From: Engraulis encrasicolus
Taxonomy: Eukaryota > Chordata > Actinopteri > Clupeiformes > Engraulidae
NCBI RefSeq assembly: GCF_034702125.1
Contig: NC_085867.1
Coordinates: 43,271,483-43,335,482 of the forward strand
Reading direction: 5' to 3'
Length of the DNA: 64,000 nucleotides
Positions 45,693 to 63,429 of the stretch are shown piece by piece. The position numbers and the translations under genes are program-made. Under the pieces are notes generated by a model that saw only the letters and a list, made by a program, of their open reading frames with translations, did not search any database and had not been told where the DNA came from. How positions within the stretch are numbered: position 1 is the first letter of the stretch; each line of letters begins with the position of its first letter.

Positions 45693-47830
45693 TAGGGTGC
45701 ATCAGATGCCCCCTATGAAAAGATATTACCTTGGCCCTATAGTAAAAATGTTCTACACCCAGTAAAAACACACTGTGTAAAATATTTTGAAATTTGGATG
45801 AAGTCTAACGGGGCCACCAGCCCCATGAAAATAGAAAATAATGGTGATAGTCAGAATCTTGGAATAGAAATGGACATTTTGCTGCATAAAGCTACCCAAT
45901 AAAAAACATATTGTCTCAGCTCTGTGATAAAAATGTTCTATGCACAGTAAAATCACTCTGTGTAAAATATGTTGAAATTTAGATGAATTCTACCGGGTCC
46001 ACCAGGCCCATGAAAATACAAAATAATGGTGATGGTGATGGGCAACCTGGATTCCAAAGCTGAAGTCCAGTGCCACATATTCCAAATGACATACCTAGTT
46101 TTACCTTTCCAGTTAGGGCAATTGGACAGGTAAAACCAGGTAATTTGAAATATGTGGCACTGGATTGTAGCTTTTGAATCTAGGTTTGCCATTGTCTTAA
46201 AACAGAGGTGGACAAACCGCGTGATTTGCCCCAGCCAATATAATGAACCAGCTGAGCCTAATTACAACTTAAGCCAGGTTGATGAGGTAATTAGTGAGAT
46301 CACCTGTGTTGGGAGCACAAACAGAAGGAATATATAAGCAGGTTGTGTATTCAGTCGATCCACTTACACAGACTTCAGTCTCAGGACAGACTGATGGTCA
46401 AACTGCTATATTTAGGCAAATTTGCTCTTTTGCAACACAATATCAATTCCTTGCTGCCTTGGACCACTGCTAGTATCAAGCAAGAGATTGCAAAGCTGCA
46501 TGACTGTTTGACATATTTGTGTGTTTCACCTGTGGGCCTACAATTCATAGAGGAACATCTGTACCAAAGCTGTGAATGTTCCTTGGAATGCCTAGGCTAC
46601 AAAGCAGCCAATACAACTGTATTGAAGAGTGCCATTACTTCTTTATCCCATCGCCTGTGGTAGTATTTCACGTTACTCCATCAAATGAGTACCATAACTT
46701 ACCTGAGAGGCCCTTGGCAATGGACTCTGGACCTGGTGATACCCATGACATACCTAGAAGCCACTTAAGTACAGGTTTTGGGAAGCCACTCTTTCCAACA
46801 TCACATACAGTTGTATTGTATGTACTCTATTGAACTACTGCAGGGATTTCTTTAAAAAAAAACACAAGTCATTCCAAGGAGCATTCACAGCTTTAGTACA
46901 GATGCTCCACCAGGTATTAACAGCTACCTGTACAATCCTGTAGGCCCACAGGTGAAGCACACAAACGTCATACAACTTTGCAATGTCTTGCTTGATACTG
47001 GCAGTGGGTCAGCTGGTTCATTATATTGGCTATATTTGGAATATGTGGCACTGGACTTTGGAATCCAGGTTGCCCATCACTATCACCATTGTTTTGTATT
47101 TTCATGGGCCTGGTGGACCCAGTAGAATTAATCTAAATTTCAACACATTTTCCACAGAGTGATTTTACCGTGCATAGAACATTTTTTTTATCACACAGCT
47201 GAGGCAATATGTTTTTATTGGGTAGCTTTATGCAGCAAAATGTCCATTTCTATTCAGGGCTGGACTGGGCGATAAATAGGGCCCGGGCACTTTTGGATTT
47301 AAGGGGGCCCCCTAATTATTATTAGTGCTGGAGAACTGACTCACCGATGGGCCCCGCACCCTCATGGGCCCCTATTTTCAGTAATGTAAAAAAAAAAAGG
47401 GGGGGCCCACGAGGGTGCGGGGCTCACCGGGAAATGCCCGCCATGCCAGATGGCCAGTCCAGCCCTGTTTCTATCCAAGATTTTGACTATCACCATTATT
47501 TTCTATTTTCATGGGGCTGGTGGCCCCAGTAGACTTCATCCAAATTTCAAAATATTTTACACAGAGTGATTTTACTGTGCATAGAACATTTTTATCACAG
47601 AGCTGAGACAATATGTTTTTTTATTGGGTAGCTTTATGCAGCAAAATGTCCATTTCTATTCCAAGATTCTGACTATCACCATTATTTTCTATTTTCATGG
47701 GGCTGGTGGCCCCGGTAGACTTCATCCAAATTTCAAAATATTTTACACAGTGTGTTTTTACTGGGTGTAGAACATTTTTACTATAGGGCCAAGGCGATAT
47801 CTTTTCATAGGGGGCAACTGATGCACCCTA
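45693..47830. mobile_element. 2.14-kb giant foldback hAT-like element, perfect 8-bp duplication
   Basis: ATGGTTAT flanks at 45685-45692 and 47831-47838. The ends are TAGGGTGCATCAGATGCCCC and ...GGGGCAACTGATGCACCCTA. The arms carry tandem units of about 185 bp (two on the left, three on the right) and pairing continues inward to near 46620/46870. No transposase-like ORF is present. Confidence 0.88.
47255..47467. mobile_element. hAT-like MITE nested in the foldback
   Basis: The ends are CAGGGCTGGACTGG and CCAGTCCAGCCCTG. The flanks TTTCTATT/TTTCTATC agree at 7 of 8. Removing it restores the 185-bp period of the host arm. Confidence 0.88.
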
Positions 47831-48016
47831 ATGGTTATGGTAGGACTACTTCATAACAAGAGGTATGAATAGCTTACCTTTTACTTTATTCTATAATCAC
47901 AGTTTTTTGTATCATCATCCACTATTTCAATGTGTCATACTTCCTGAACTGCCTCACGCCCTTTGATTCATCATCAGACACTTATGTAATACGTCACCAC
48001 TATAATAACGGTTTAA

Positions 48017-48377
48017 AGGTACAGTAGGCTATGTAGGGTGGTGGCCAGAGTACAGTACAGTAGGTATTGCACTGCTCATTACAACTATGCTGCCTATTCC
48101 CAAATTGGATCTTTTCATGAATAATGAACATTTACCAAATAATTAACTAATATTTGCTAGTATGACGAAAGTACAGTAAGTTTTTCAGGTAGAAATATCT
48201 ATTATCATGCACACATGAGAAGATCCTGCTTTTCATGTTTGAAAAGTGTATTTTTTCCAGTCATGATTAAAATTAAGAATTTGATGGAAGTGGCAAGTAT
48301 TTGTGAAAAAGGCAACATTTGTGAATGAGCAGCACGAATTCTGGAAACATACTACGAAAAATATTACACACTGTACC
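48017..48377. mobile_element. Diverged TTAA-family MITE
   Basis: AAGGTACAGT...ACACTGTACC ends and interior words (TTTTCATGAATA, TATTTGCTAGTATGAC) resemble 12411-12600 and 16387-16736. The right TTAA is lost. Confidence 0.55.
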
Positions 48378-48388
48378 ATTGATTCTGT

Positions 48389-48410
48389 CTTTGTGTGTGT
48401 GTGTGTGTGT
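48389..48410. repeat. (GT)n microsatellite, short
   Basis: About ten GT units. Confidence 0.9.
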
Positions 48411-48581
48411 TTATAAATCACCCAACAGTCATTCAATTTCGAGCGTGTCTGTGAAGTCATCATCTTGACAGGCTCTTCTTTCATTTTGTTTTCTGGGACA
48501 GTCATTCATTGCCACCATGGTTGCCATAGCAGTGGCTGTTGTGACTGAGCTTGTGTTGGCCTTGGTCAACGTCATGTGGTG

Positions 48582-48751
48582 CAGGGCTGGTCTGGCCATT
48601 TGGCAAAGCGGGCATTTCCCGGTGGACCTCGCACCCTTGTGGGCCCCTATTTTCAGAAATGTAAAAAACCCCTCAGTTCTGCGCCGCTAACTATGAGGGG
48701 CCCCTTTCAGCCAAAAGTGCCCGGGTCCTATTTCTCCCCAGACCAGCCCTG
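48582..48751. mobile_element. hAT-like MITE, CAGGGCTGGTCTGG ends
   Basis: The same family as 47255-47467, opposite orientation. The flanks ATGTGGTG/AAGTGGTG agree at 7 of 8. Confidence 0.87.
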
Positions 48752-48759
48752 AAGTGGTG

Positions 48760-49567
48760 TTATCAGAGGAAGAGCAGTAAGCACAGGATGGTATCAATAT
48801 GAAAATCTACCATGGCTTTTGCCCAATTAGCCACGATTCCTAATGCATAATAGCATTACCGTAGCATCACTATGACTTAAACAAGATATGTCATGATAAG
48901 TGTTGATTAAATGCTTTATTGACCAAAAACATGAAAACCATGGTTATTTGGACTAGTAAAACCCAACATTTTCTAGTAGAGTTAGATACAGACCTGCAAA
49001 CTCGTCAAAGAAAAAAAGGTGACAGTCTCCAGCTGACCATCCTATTTCTCCAGTCTGAAACATTGATATAAGGCAGGGTTGACCCATGTTTTCATGTTGC
49101 TGACGCCAAATTCTGACCATTCCACCTGGTTGTTGCAGTAGATATCAAGACTCATCAGAGCAAGCAACATTTTTCCAATCTTCTAGTGTTCTTTATGGTG
49201 ACATCCCCCCCGCCCAAAAAAAACCCTCTCTGGTTCTACATGATTCACGTGAATGACCTAATTGGCCGGGAAAAAGGTGACTGTCACCAAAAGGTGACGA
49301 GTTTGCAGGTATGTAGATAACTGAAACCCTAACTACCCAATGCAAAAGAATGGGGTCAAGTTTGGTCCCCTCAACTGCTTCTTCTCTGTCTGTGGCGTTT
49401 GGCGGTGGCTTGCACAAGATCTTGAACTGGGTCTATGAATGGAAACTCAATTTGAGACAACGTGCTTTGGACATTCAGTTATTAAATCCTTATTTTAAAC
49501 ATTGTGCATGGTATGTAGGGGGTTGGTACCCCCTGATCAAGACCTTGTACCATTCAGACTAAAAAGC
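48760..49567. other. Intergenic, nothing recognised
   Basis: Unique-looking; an inverted TTTGGTGAC/GTCACC word pair near 49274 is too short to classify. Confidence 0.35.
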
Positions 49568-49618
49568 TGTGGCCTAATGGTTAGGGAGTTGGTCTTTAAG
49601 GGTTGCAGGTTCGAATAC
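49568..49618 (+). mobile_element. tRNA-like SINE head fragment
   Basis: GTGGCCTAATGGTTAGGGAG as A-box region and GCAGGTTCGAATAC as B-box region. It is followed directly by a hAT element, so the SINE body is missing. Confidence 0.6.
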
Positions 49619-49627
49619 ACTGTAGAC

Positions 49628-50337
49628 CAGTGGTTCTTAATAGAGATGTACAGGATCCAAGATCCGGTTCCGGATCGGGCAGGATGATAGGGTTTTTCAG
49701 ACTATCCGGATCCGGCAGGATCTTAAGTAGTGCATCCGGTATCCGGCAGTTACCTAAAAATCAGAATCTGGGGCATCTCTACTTTTTACGTAGCCTAGGC
49801 TTTTCAGTCAGTCTTTCACAACCCCAATCGCTGCAGGGAGTGAAAGCCCTTTGGAAGTGGCCGTTGAAGGCAGTGTGGCAGTAAGCCAATGAGTCTTAAA
49901 AATAGTTTGAGCCAACGTAATAAAAAGGGCCCACGTGTGCGAGTAGACTATATGTTTCAACCCTTTTGTAGGATCCGGTATCCGGTTCCGGATCCGGCAG
50001 GATCTTAAGTAGTGGATCCGGTATCCGGCAGGATCCGGTGCATCTCTAGTTCTTAACCTTTTTGTCTCATAAAGCACCCCCTTATCTGTGGAAAAGACCA
50101 GCCGTGCACCCCCAACCCACACTTCTACATGCGTATACACACTAAAAATTGTGTTTATTTACAATGATTCTCGCTTTAAACATTAATCAATACCTAAATG
50201 ACTTTAAATGGTGACCAAAACACGTTTTAATATGGTTTTGATTTGGCCTAATTATAAACAAAATTTCGTGGACCGGACCCCATCCAATCTCTGGTGCACT
50301 CCCAGGGAGTGCCCGCACCCCAGGTTAAGAACCACTG
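49628..50337. mobile_element. hAT (Charlie-like) MITE containing a second hAT
   Basis: The ends are CAGTGGTTCTTAA and TTAAGAACCACTG. The flanks CTGTAGAC/CTGTAGCC agree at 7 of 8. It is interrupted by 49641-50048. Confidence 0.88.
49641..50048. mobile_element. Ac-like hAT MITE, TAGAGATGYACMGGATCC ends
   Basis: GTTCTTAA is duplicated perfectly at 49633-49640 and 50049-50056. The interior is rich in GGATCCGG repeats near both ends. Confidence 0.92.
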
Positions 50338-50399
50338 CTGTAGCCTACACTACCTGCCTGACCATTGCAAGACTACAGATGATTGATTAAGTAAGTTTG

Positions 50400-51480
50400 C
50401 TACCTGCCAGCCGCCTGATGTATCAGCTGGTTTTATTTGACTTTGTGCGTTGCAGTAGTGAAAAGGAATTGATCAGAGGCACCTGTGCCAGGTGCCAAAA
50501 CCTTCAACTCTTGGTAAAATGGTGTTCAATTTGTACTGCCAATATGTAGATTGCATTTTTGTCAAAAACAACCTTTTTAGTCACTATTGTGTTTTAACAT
50601 AGATGCCTCTCTCTTATCCAGTCACAGCTGGGTAAGGGCTGTCCTTATGACCAACACTTCAATCCTCCTGTCCACAGCTAGAGCGTACATGGACGCAGAG
50701 GCAGTCAAGCTGCTTGAATCAGTCATACGTTTTAAAATGTGGACACAGAGTGAGTTCACAAAGTACAAAATACAGTTTGGATATCTGCGGTGGTGGCAGG
50801 GTAGTTTAAAGTAGAGTACACTTCAAATTAACTCTCACCACGAGTGATTCAGTGGCTGCAGGGGACCTTTGTGAAAGCACAGGTAAGTGGTCTCTTGTTG
50901 CTCGGCAACCACAGCCATGAAATGGCATTTACCCAGAGAACTGTGTTATGGACCTTGTGAAAGAATGAGCTTTTATTTTGTGCACTCATTTCGTCCCTGA
51001 ACTTACATGAACTGTTATATAAAGAGTTGTAATAGGCCCATAGTTATTACAATGTTTTTGGGGCTGTTTTATAACATCTAGGCTATCTAACTGTGCTGTA
51101 ATATCTGAAATAAAATTCCTATAGGAATGCCTCTATGAGAGAAGAAAAAAATAATAGTAGATAAATTACGTCAAACTAGAGGTCTTAGGCCTACTAAAGC
51201 CTACAGTAAATTACATTATAGGTTAGGGATTGTAACAAATAGGTGTTTGTCTATGCACGCATGTGTAGGCCTACAATGCTAAATTGAGATGAACAACTTG
51301 GTTATTGTGAAAGCAAATGTTTACAATGGTGAGATAGTGAGAAGGCAATATGCAATTTCTCGTAGGAAAGGTATTTCAATTGCCCATGGCCATTTATTGG
51401 GCGTTACAAATGTGCCAATTGACATAGCCTATACGTACCCCGCAGCCAATTGTGTCAGTTGTATCTATCAATCAATCAGA
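50400..51480. other. Intergenic, nothing recognised
   Basis: Two short ORFs (50587-50814, 51289-51486) lack recognisable family features. Confidence 0.35.
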
Positions 51481-51499
51481 TTCTGAAGACCTAAGACAT

Positions 51500-51705
51500 C
51501 TATTAGGATGATACTGCTCAAGCATATTTACAATATATTTAGAGCCTAAGCCCTTTAGTGACTTATAAACTATCAGAAGACTTTTGAACTCAATTCTAAA
51601 TCTCTAGTGCAATGACCTAAGTACTGGAGTGAAGTGGTCTCCTTTCTTTGTTTAGAATTCTTGCTGCAGCATTTTGGATTAGTTGCACCTGCCTGAGTGA
51701 TCTAT
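51500..51705 (-). pseudogene. Decayed non-LTR retrotransposon (LINE) reverse-transcriptase C-terminal fragment
   Basis: Reading the minus strand with one frame change gives QLIQNAAARIL, then DHFTPVLRSLH, a stop, then RFRIEFKSLLIVYKSLKGLG. This order is the familiar end of fish L2/CR1-like LINE proteins. It contains a stop and a frameshift, and the upstream domains are absent. It is a dead fragment. Confidence 0.85.
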
Positions 51706-51777
51706 TCAAACAAACCGCAGTCATTCACCTTTCCCTCCCCGCTCTCTGATTGGAGCCCAAGATCTGTAACCCTCACG

Positions 51778-52106
51778 TATACGGCTTTCAGGCCGACCAG
51801 AACGGAGCCGGTGTCGGTGCCCCCACCAGTTACGTTCGGCACTAAAGTGCTTGTCTGTGAACCGCCCGTGTTCATGCCGGGCTCTGAACTTTTTCCGCTC
51901 GTGACTGGGTTACCCGGATGAACCTGCTGACGGCCACGCTGTCGTTACGGTTCGCAGACAAAAACCTAGTATTTTGCGGTTCACATTGCGAACCAACTTT
52001 CCGGTTCGCGAACGCAAATATCGGTGGCGTGAACACGACGGCCGGTTCGCGATTAGGTGCGGGAACGGGCTCCAGCACGGTTCTCAGTCGGCCTGAACGC
52101 GCTATA
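51778..52106. mobile_element. GC-rich foldback MITE, TTCAGGCCGACC ends
   Basis: TTTCAGGCCGACCAGAAC pairs with GTTCTCAGTCGGCCTGAA. The interior has several self-inverse CGGTTCGCGAACG-like words. Much more GC- and CpG-rich than its flanks. Confidence 0.7.
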
Positions 52107-52109
52107 AGG

Positions 52110-52288
52110 GCATTTCTCAAAACTCTAGTGTGCACACTTCCAAGTGTATCAGCCTAATTAGTCACGCCCATTGATTGGATACACTTTGGTGAACTCGGCG
52201 GAGTATCCACACTGGGCGTGACTAATAAAGAGTATCCAATCACTGGGCGTGACTATTTAGGCTGATACACTAGAGTTTTGAGAAATGC
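52110..52288. mobile_element. Palindromic MITE with exact 22-bp ends
   Basis: GCATTTCTCAAAACTCTAGT(GT) at 52110 and its exact inverse ending at 52288. The arms continue with TGTATCAGCCTAA...GTCACGCCCA. It directly abuts the preceding MITE. Confidence 0.85.
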
Positions 52289-52311
52289 TAAGACATACAC
52301 GCTGTATTTCA

Positions 52312-52436
52312 GACCAGGGGTCCGTATCTCGAAAGATTCTTTGCTAACGGTAGCAACGTCCTTCGTAAGAGCGATTCAACTCTGGTAAGACGGTCTTAAG
52401 ACGGTTAGCAACGACAAGAATCGAGAAACGGACCCC
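52312..52436. mobile_element. Palindromic MITE, GGGGTCCGTATCTCGA ends
   Basis: GGGGTCCGTATCTCGA and TCGAGAAACGGACCCC pair; interior TAAGACGGTCTTAAGACGG is also self-complementary. Confidence 0.7.
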
Positions 52437-52453
52437 AGAACGATTGTGTAAAG

Positions 52454-52751
52454 CAGTGTTTCTCAAAGTGTGGTCCGGGGACCACTAGTGGTCCGCGACA
52501 GAACTCAGGTGGTCCACGAGGGGATTTCTACTTTTCCTAGATAAGCTAGCAGTAGGCTATATTTGTAACATTTTCATGTTTTCAACACAATAAGACAGGC
52601 TTATAATGTGAATAAAAAGTAAGTGATCTGCATCAAAATTAACAGTGTCAAATTAGCACCCATCAACTGCCAATTCAGTTGACAGGTGGTCCCTGATCAT
52701 TTTTGTGGGGGACAAAGTGGTCCTCGGTCTTTAAAAGTTTGAGTATCACTG
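52454..52751. mobile_element. hAT (Charlie-like) MITE, perfect 8-bp duplication
   Basis: The ends are CAGTGTTTCTCAAAG and TTTGAGTATCACTG. GTGTAAAG flanks at 52446-52453 and 52752-52759. The interior has several GTGGTCC words. Confidence 0.92.
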
Positions 52752-53104
52752 GTGTAAAGCAGCATGGGACCTCCCACGCATGGTATACGGGTTCGCCGTG
52801 TTTGTAAACACAATGTTATGAGGAGGGGCAAGACACTGGCAGCCAACCACCTAAGCAATTTTTTTTTTGACCGACAGTGGTTTCCAACAATCAGATGTTG
52901 AGTTGTGCGCAGCTATTTTCGTGCAGTCAGGTTCAAACTAAAATTTAGAACCCATTAACATGCAGGATACTACAGAACATTTCAAAAGGAAGACTACCCA
53001 TTGAACTTATTGAATGGTCTGTACACCCTATACAGCCTATACACACAACACTATTGTACATTCAGACCAAAAGAGATCAAAGTGGTCACTTAATCGCTGC
53101 AGTC

Positions 53105-53339
53105 CAGTGTTTCTCAGCCAAGGCCCTACAGCCCCCCAGGTGGTGTTATGTAGCCCTTGGGGGGCGTTGAGAAGGATACAGCTGAGAGGGCGCATGCTCA
53201 ATTGCCATTGTAGGGTAATAGTCCGATTTATTTTTTTAATATTAAGGGTAACACTGGCAGTAACAGACTTCATATGAAGTCAAGGGGACATTGGAAGAAT
53301 TAGGATGAGGTCAAGGGGGCATTTATTCAAAAACCACTG
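53105..53339. mobile_element. hAT-like MITE, GTTGAGAAACACT family, opposite orientation
   Basis: The ends are CAGTGTTTCTCAGCC and AAAAACCACTG. The flanks CTGCAGTC/CTGTAGTA agree at 6 of 8. Confidence 0.78.
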
Positions 53340-54883
53340 CTGTAGTAGACATTTTGAATTTACTTTATTCACATGTGAAATCAGGATTTCTGATTTAGCT
53401 CATCACAGACTGCTCTTCTCATGAAGACACTCCTGGATGTCTACATTTGGATTGTTGATCGCTTTCGGTCTGGTCAGCTAGACAGCCTAGTCATGCAGGG
53501 TTAAACCCAGTCTGGCCTGTAAGACCATGCGAATCACATCAACAGAAAAGAAGACACTTGAACACTTTTTGACTTTGTACTTCTTTTAGGTTTTTTTTTT
53601 TTTTTAATGGAGTGATACATCTACAGAAATTCAGATTTATAGAGGCCTCGCAATACAAGTACTTGACAAAAAGTTTTTTTTCTCCTTTTTTCAGCTATTA
53701 AGAAAATCTTAATAAACAATTTCTGTACATTCTGCAAGATGTGTGTGTTCAAAATCGTAACAGAAGTCAGAAATGAAGCGTCCCCCCAAACAGTACTCGC
53801 TTTGCCCAGAGGCCTCTGTGTTGCCCTTATACACATCCAAAACACAAAGCCCTGAACACCCCCCCTTGAGGAACACCCCCAACCCACCCAACCCGCTAGC
53901 TATCTTTCACACCACAGCAGAATAATTTTAACTTAAGCATTGAGGAATAACAAAAGAAAATAAAAAATAAACAGAAAAATAAACAAACAGTAAACAAAAC
54001 AGAAAGATTTGGAGTCTGCAGAAGCCTCTTTACAAGAGAAACAGAGACAACACGGCCAGCCAGGAACGAAAAAAAAGAAAAGAAAAACACACATTCAGAA
54101 GTAGAAAACAAATACAAAGAAAAGTAAGGGGGGGGAGAAAGAGTTATGATCCAGGTTAACTCATGGTACCTGATTGCAGACGCGAGTGGAATCAAGCCTC
54201 TAGGCAGCGCCTTTGTAATATATTCATTTATATTTATATATTTATATATAGTTTTTTTAGAACACAAAAAAATAAAAAGTACAATATAATTGAAGAGCTG
54301 AAAATGCATTTATCTTACTCATGATTACACAAATCTACAGGACTGATTTTTTTTAAACGCTCTTTCGCTGAGAGCACCAACATTGTACGCTTGTCTTTTT
54401 TTGTCATTTTGTTTTGTTTAAATATAGCTCATCTATTGATGGTACAGACTTTACAGTATAGTACAAATGGAAAAAAAAACACTGACACTTTTTTTTCTTT
54501 GGATGAGAAACATTCCTAAACAACGTTCTGCAATGAGAACCCCAGGAACACTCACAAACCCACGCACACACTCAAGTGTTGCTGTGTTTGCGTTTTTCAG
54601 TATGGGCGGGGGTCCACTCCACAGTGGCAGAACTGACCCCCACGAAAATAATGTTCCCTCAGTGTTGCGGTGGTGAGAGAGGCCCTAACTAGTCTGGGAG
54701 TACAGAGCAGGGTGCCCCGGACTGGCTGGCTGCTGCTGCTACGGCTGCTGCTGCGGCTTGTTCAGCAGAGAAAATTACTCTGTGAAAGGAGGGGAGGTGG
54801 GTGTTCAACAACAACAACAAGTATGTATGCATAATTCATGTATGCGTAATTGAAGGTACACAGCAAGCATGTCCCTGGCCTAA

Positions 54884-55246
54884 TGCCGTGTCCAGACCAA
54901 GAGCGAACTACGCTGCCTGGTAGCGTGGGTAGCAGAAGAAGTTTCGCCTTGAATTCGCTGTATTCGCTCCAGACACAGCATTGACATGTTTGATTCGGCT
55001 AATCACATAACGGCTCTGGCTTGACAGCCTGGGACATTCGGATATATGAACGTTCCGATTGGTTTTTGCCGAACAGCGTCAGAGTGAATTCGCCTGCGAT
55101 TAGATTTAGTCTTATCGTCAAAATTCGCTCTGGTCGCGCAAGAAGCTTCGCTCCTGGCGAATTCGCTTTGGTAGCGCAGGTCGCGTGCCCTCCATAGAGA
55201 AATAATGATTTCCGTCGCTTCGTTTGCTCCTGGTCTGTACACGGCC
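54884..55246 (-). mobile_element. PIF/Harbinger-like MITE, second copy
   Basis: The same element as 2313-2682 in the opposite orientation, 363 bp. The ends are TGCCGTGTCCAGACCAAGAG and ...GTACACGGCC. The target TAA/TTA is slightly eroded. Confidence 0.83.
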
Positions 55247-55687
55247 TTACACAGCCCTGGACTGGCCGCTCCGGCTGGGGCAGCAGAGAGAAGGACTGTG
55301 TAAAATGAGGGGAGGTGAGAGGGGGGCTGAGGGGGGCATCAGCAAGGCCCCGCCCCCCCCCAGCCCTTTAAAAAAAAAATGTGTGGACACAAACACACAG
55401 GGCCACTGAGCGCTTTGGTCGGGCCCGGGACAAAGTAATGTGAAAGGGCCCCACACCCTATACATCCATGCATTCAAACAGCTGCTGGGGACTGGGGCAT
55501 GTGGCATATCAACTCTGTAGGGTGATTTAAATTTGCTTGTGCAAATGGGGAAATCCATCATGCCTATTGGCTCTCTCCTTCTCCCCCCCCCTCTCAAGGT
55601 GACCTCGTAGCACGGTGAGTGTAGAAGTGCCTGAACAGCTGTTGGGGGTATACTGTATACAGGGATAAACAGCATTAGGGCAGCCTT

Positions 55688-55732
55688 ACACACACGCACG
55701 CACGCACGCACGCACGCACGCATACACACGCA
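55688..55732. repeat. (CACG)n microsatellite
   Basis: About seven CACG units between short CA runs. Confidence 0.93.
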
Positions 55733-56208
55733 GCGCTTTCTCCTCAACAAGCTCGCTCGTTTGGTTTTGTACATAGTTGCCCGAGACAAAAAAAAGATGG
55801 GTTAATGAGGATGAATGATATTTTCCCTTTAAAGTTTGTTAAATTCTAGCTAGATTAACTTAAGTGCTGTTACACATCTCGTTTGGTATATAGCGCAGAG
55901 CGAGCTAACGAGGGAGAGGGAGGGAGGGAGAGTAGAGGGTAAACAAAGACTAATGATATTCTTCATGAAGTTTTGGGTGCCAGCACTGTGGCCCTGTCAA
56001 CCTGGTCACCGTGCACTGTACGTATGAGGGGTGACCATCTCTTCAACTCTCTTTACAACCAGCAATCTCTAGCAGCAGCAGCCTACCAGACCAGAGCAAC
56101 ACAATGAAAGGCATCTCCAAGCGCAGCGTCAGCCATACACTCCTGACTGACTGTTGAAACAGTTGTGGTGGGCCTTAACCAAAACCGTTGTTCCCATTGC
56201 ATGAATAT

Positions 56209-56236
56209 TATATATAATATATATATATATATATAA
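56209..56236. repeat. (TA)n repeat
   Basis: Short TA run with TATAATATAT variants. Confidence 0.9.
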
Positions 56237-56904
56237 AAGCTTAAACTAATTACTGACTAAAAGCGCAGTTTTGCTTTGCTTGTTGGTACCTAACAGGGGT
56301 GGGGTGGTGGAGGATCTTTTTGTAATGTATGTAAATCTTTTAAATCTCAGACTCAAAGTAAAAAATGACAAAAAAAGAAAAGAAAAATAATGAGAAATAA
56401 GAGAAGAAAAAAAAAAACAAGACAGATATCACATCTGAGAGAGGGAACGCTTAAAATATACAAATACATGAAACACATGTCAACAAGATGCTTCAAGATG
56501 TTTCGCTCCCCCCCCACAATAAGCTAGCAATTGGCATCGTCCTCTTTCTCTTTCAATGTTAAAGTGTTAAGTGAGATATTCCTTTTTTAAATTGTATTCC
56601 TTTAACATCGTTCTCAAAACCTTAACAGCCATAGGTGAGCAGGTTTCTAGGGGTTTGACTGGGTCAAACATTTCTCTGCCCAAGCACAGAATGGAACACT
56701 GGAAAACTAAACTGGTGAACTAGCCCGGGGCTTGATAAAGAGGAACGAAAATGTAGATTTCCTGTTTTTTTTGTCAACCAAAAGTTATAAAATGGATTTC
56801 TTCTCTTGACTAATTATTCAGGCTGTGTTGACCTTGCTCCAACCTGCTTTTTGTCCTTTTTTGTAATATATGCTTATGTCTATATCTCTATACTGCATTT
56901 TATA

Positions 56905-57285
56905 TACATTATTTTTGAGAATACAATGTATTTATTTCATCCATCTTTAATCTTAATTATTACACATTGTTATTGATCTTCCTTGAGTGGATCAATAAAT
57001 AAATAAAACCATGATTTTCTTTCTCTTTTCTTTTTTTGACTGGTCTATTTTCTCTGCTCATGGTGTTTCTGTTGTGCAATTTTTACCCCTCCTCCCCATT
57101 CCCTCCCAAATCTGTACGGTGGCAGTCTGCCTAAAGGGAGTACTATACCCACCCAGAGGGTAGGGAGGGGCAGGAGAGGAGGAAGAAGGAGGGGGGCATA
57201 TTTTGGTAAGGGTAACAGAGGGGAGGGGGAGGAGGGGATTAGCGGAGCATGTTGGGTGGGTGGGTGAGTGGGCAGTGCACCACTA
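56905..57285 (-). other. ppp3cc proximal 3' UTR
   Basis: Non-coding sequence follows the stop. The first AATAAA on the gene strand is at 56931-56936, within AT-rich sequence, which would give a 3' UTR of about 370 nt. A longer transcript reaching towards 53.6 kb is possible, because the sequence to the left stays mostly unique and AT-rich. Confidence 0.5.
56931..56936 (-). terminator. Candidate poly(A) signal AATAAA of ppp3cc
   Basis: The plus strand reads tttatt here, which is AATAAA on the gene strand, 350 nt after the stop. It is the first canonical hexamer found downstream of the stop. Confidence 0.45.
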
Positions 57286-63055
<5,770 letters not shown>

Positions 63056-63178
63056 TTAAAAAAAAGGCTAAATTCCAAAAATAAAGCAAGAGAGAAAAGA
63101 AATTGTAACCAGATAGCCTTTTTTATTGTTTATGTGAATGGAACTGATGTAATTGCATTTCGGCCCCATTATGGGTGG

Positions 63179-63297
<119 letters not shown>

Positions 63298-63429
63298 AGT
63301 GGGGCGCGACACAATGGCATCGAGGGCTGGCTGAGTCTGCTCACCAATCATATGGCGACGCTGTTCAGCACTGATGGGGGAGCCGGTCTTGCTACTGCCA
63401 CCAGAGACCCAGACAGGTGTACGATGTAC

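Larger units (their letters stand above)
53340..56904. other. Downstream flank of ppp3cc, possibly extended 3' UTR; no gene seen
   Basis: Mostly unique AT-rich sequence with A-rich runs near 56350-56430 and 53930-54110. It contains one Harbinger-like MITE (54884-55246), a fragment of the CAGGGCC-type hAT MITE family near 55398, a (CACG)n run and a (TA)n run. ORFs here have no recognisable protein similarity. Confidence 0.5.

Noticed and set aside
46343..46663. 106-codon ORF in the centre of the giant foldback element
   Set aside because: It lies in an inverted-repeat arm and shows no hAT dimerisation, zinc-finger or DDE signature.
55247..55789. 180-codon minus ORF
   Set aside because: Crosses a CACG repeat and a hAT-MITE fragment; no recognisable domain and lies in the ppp3cc downstream flank.
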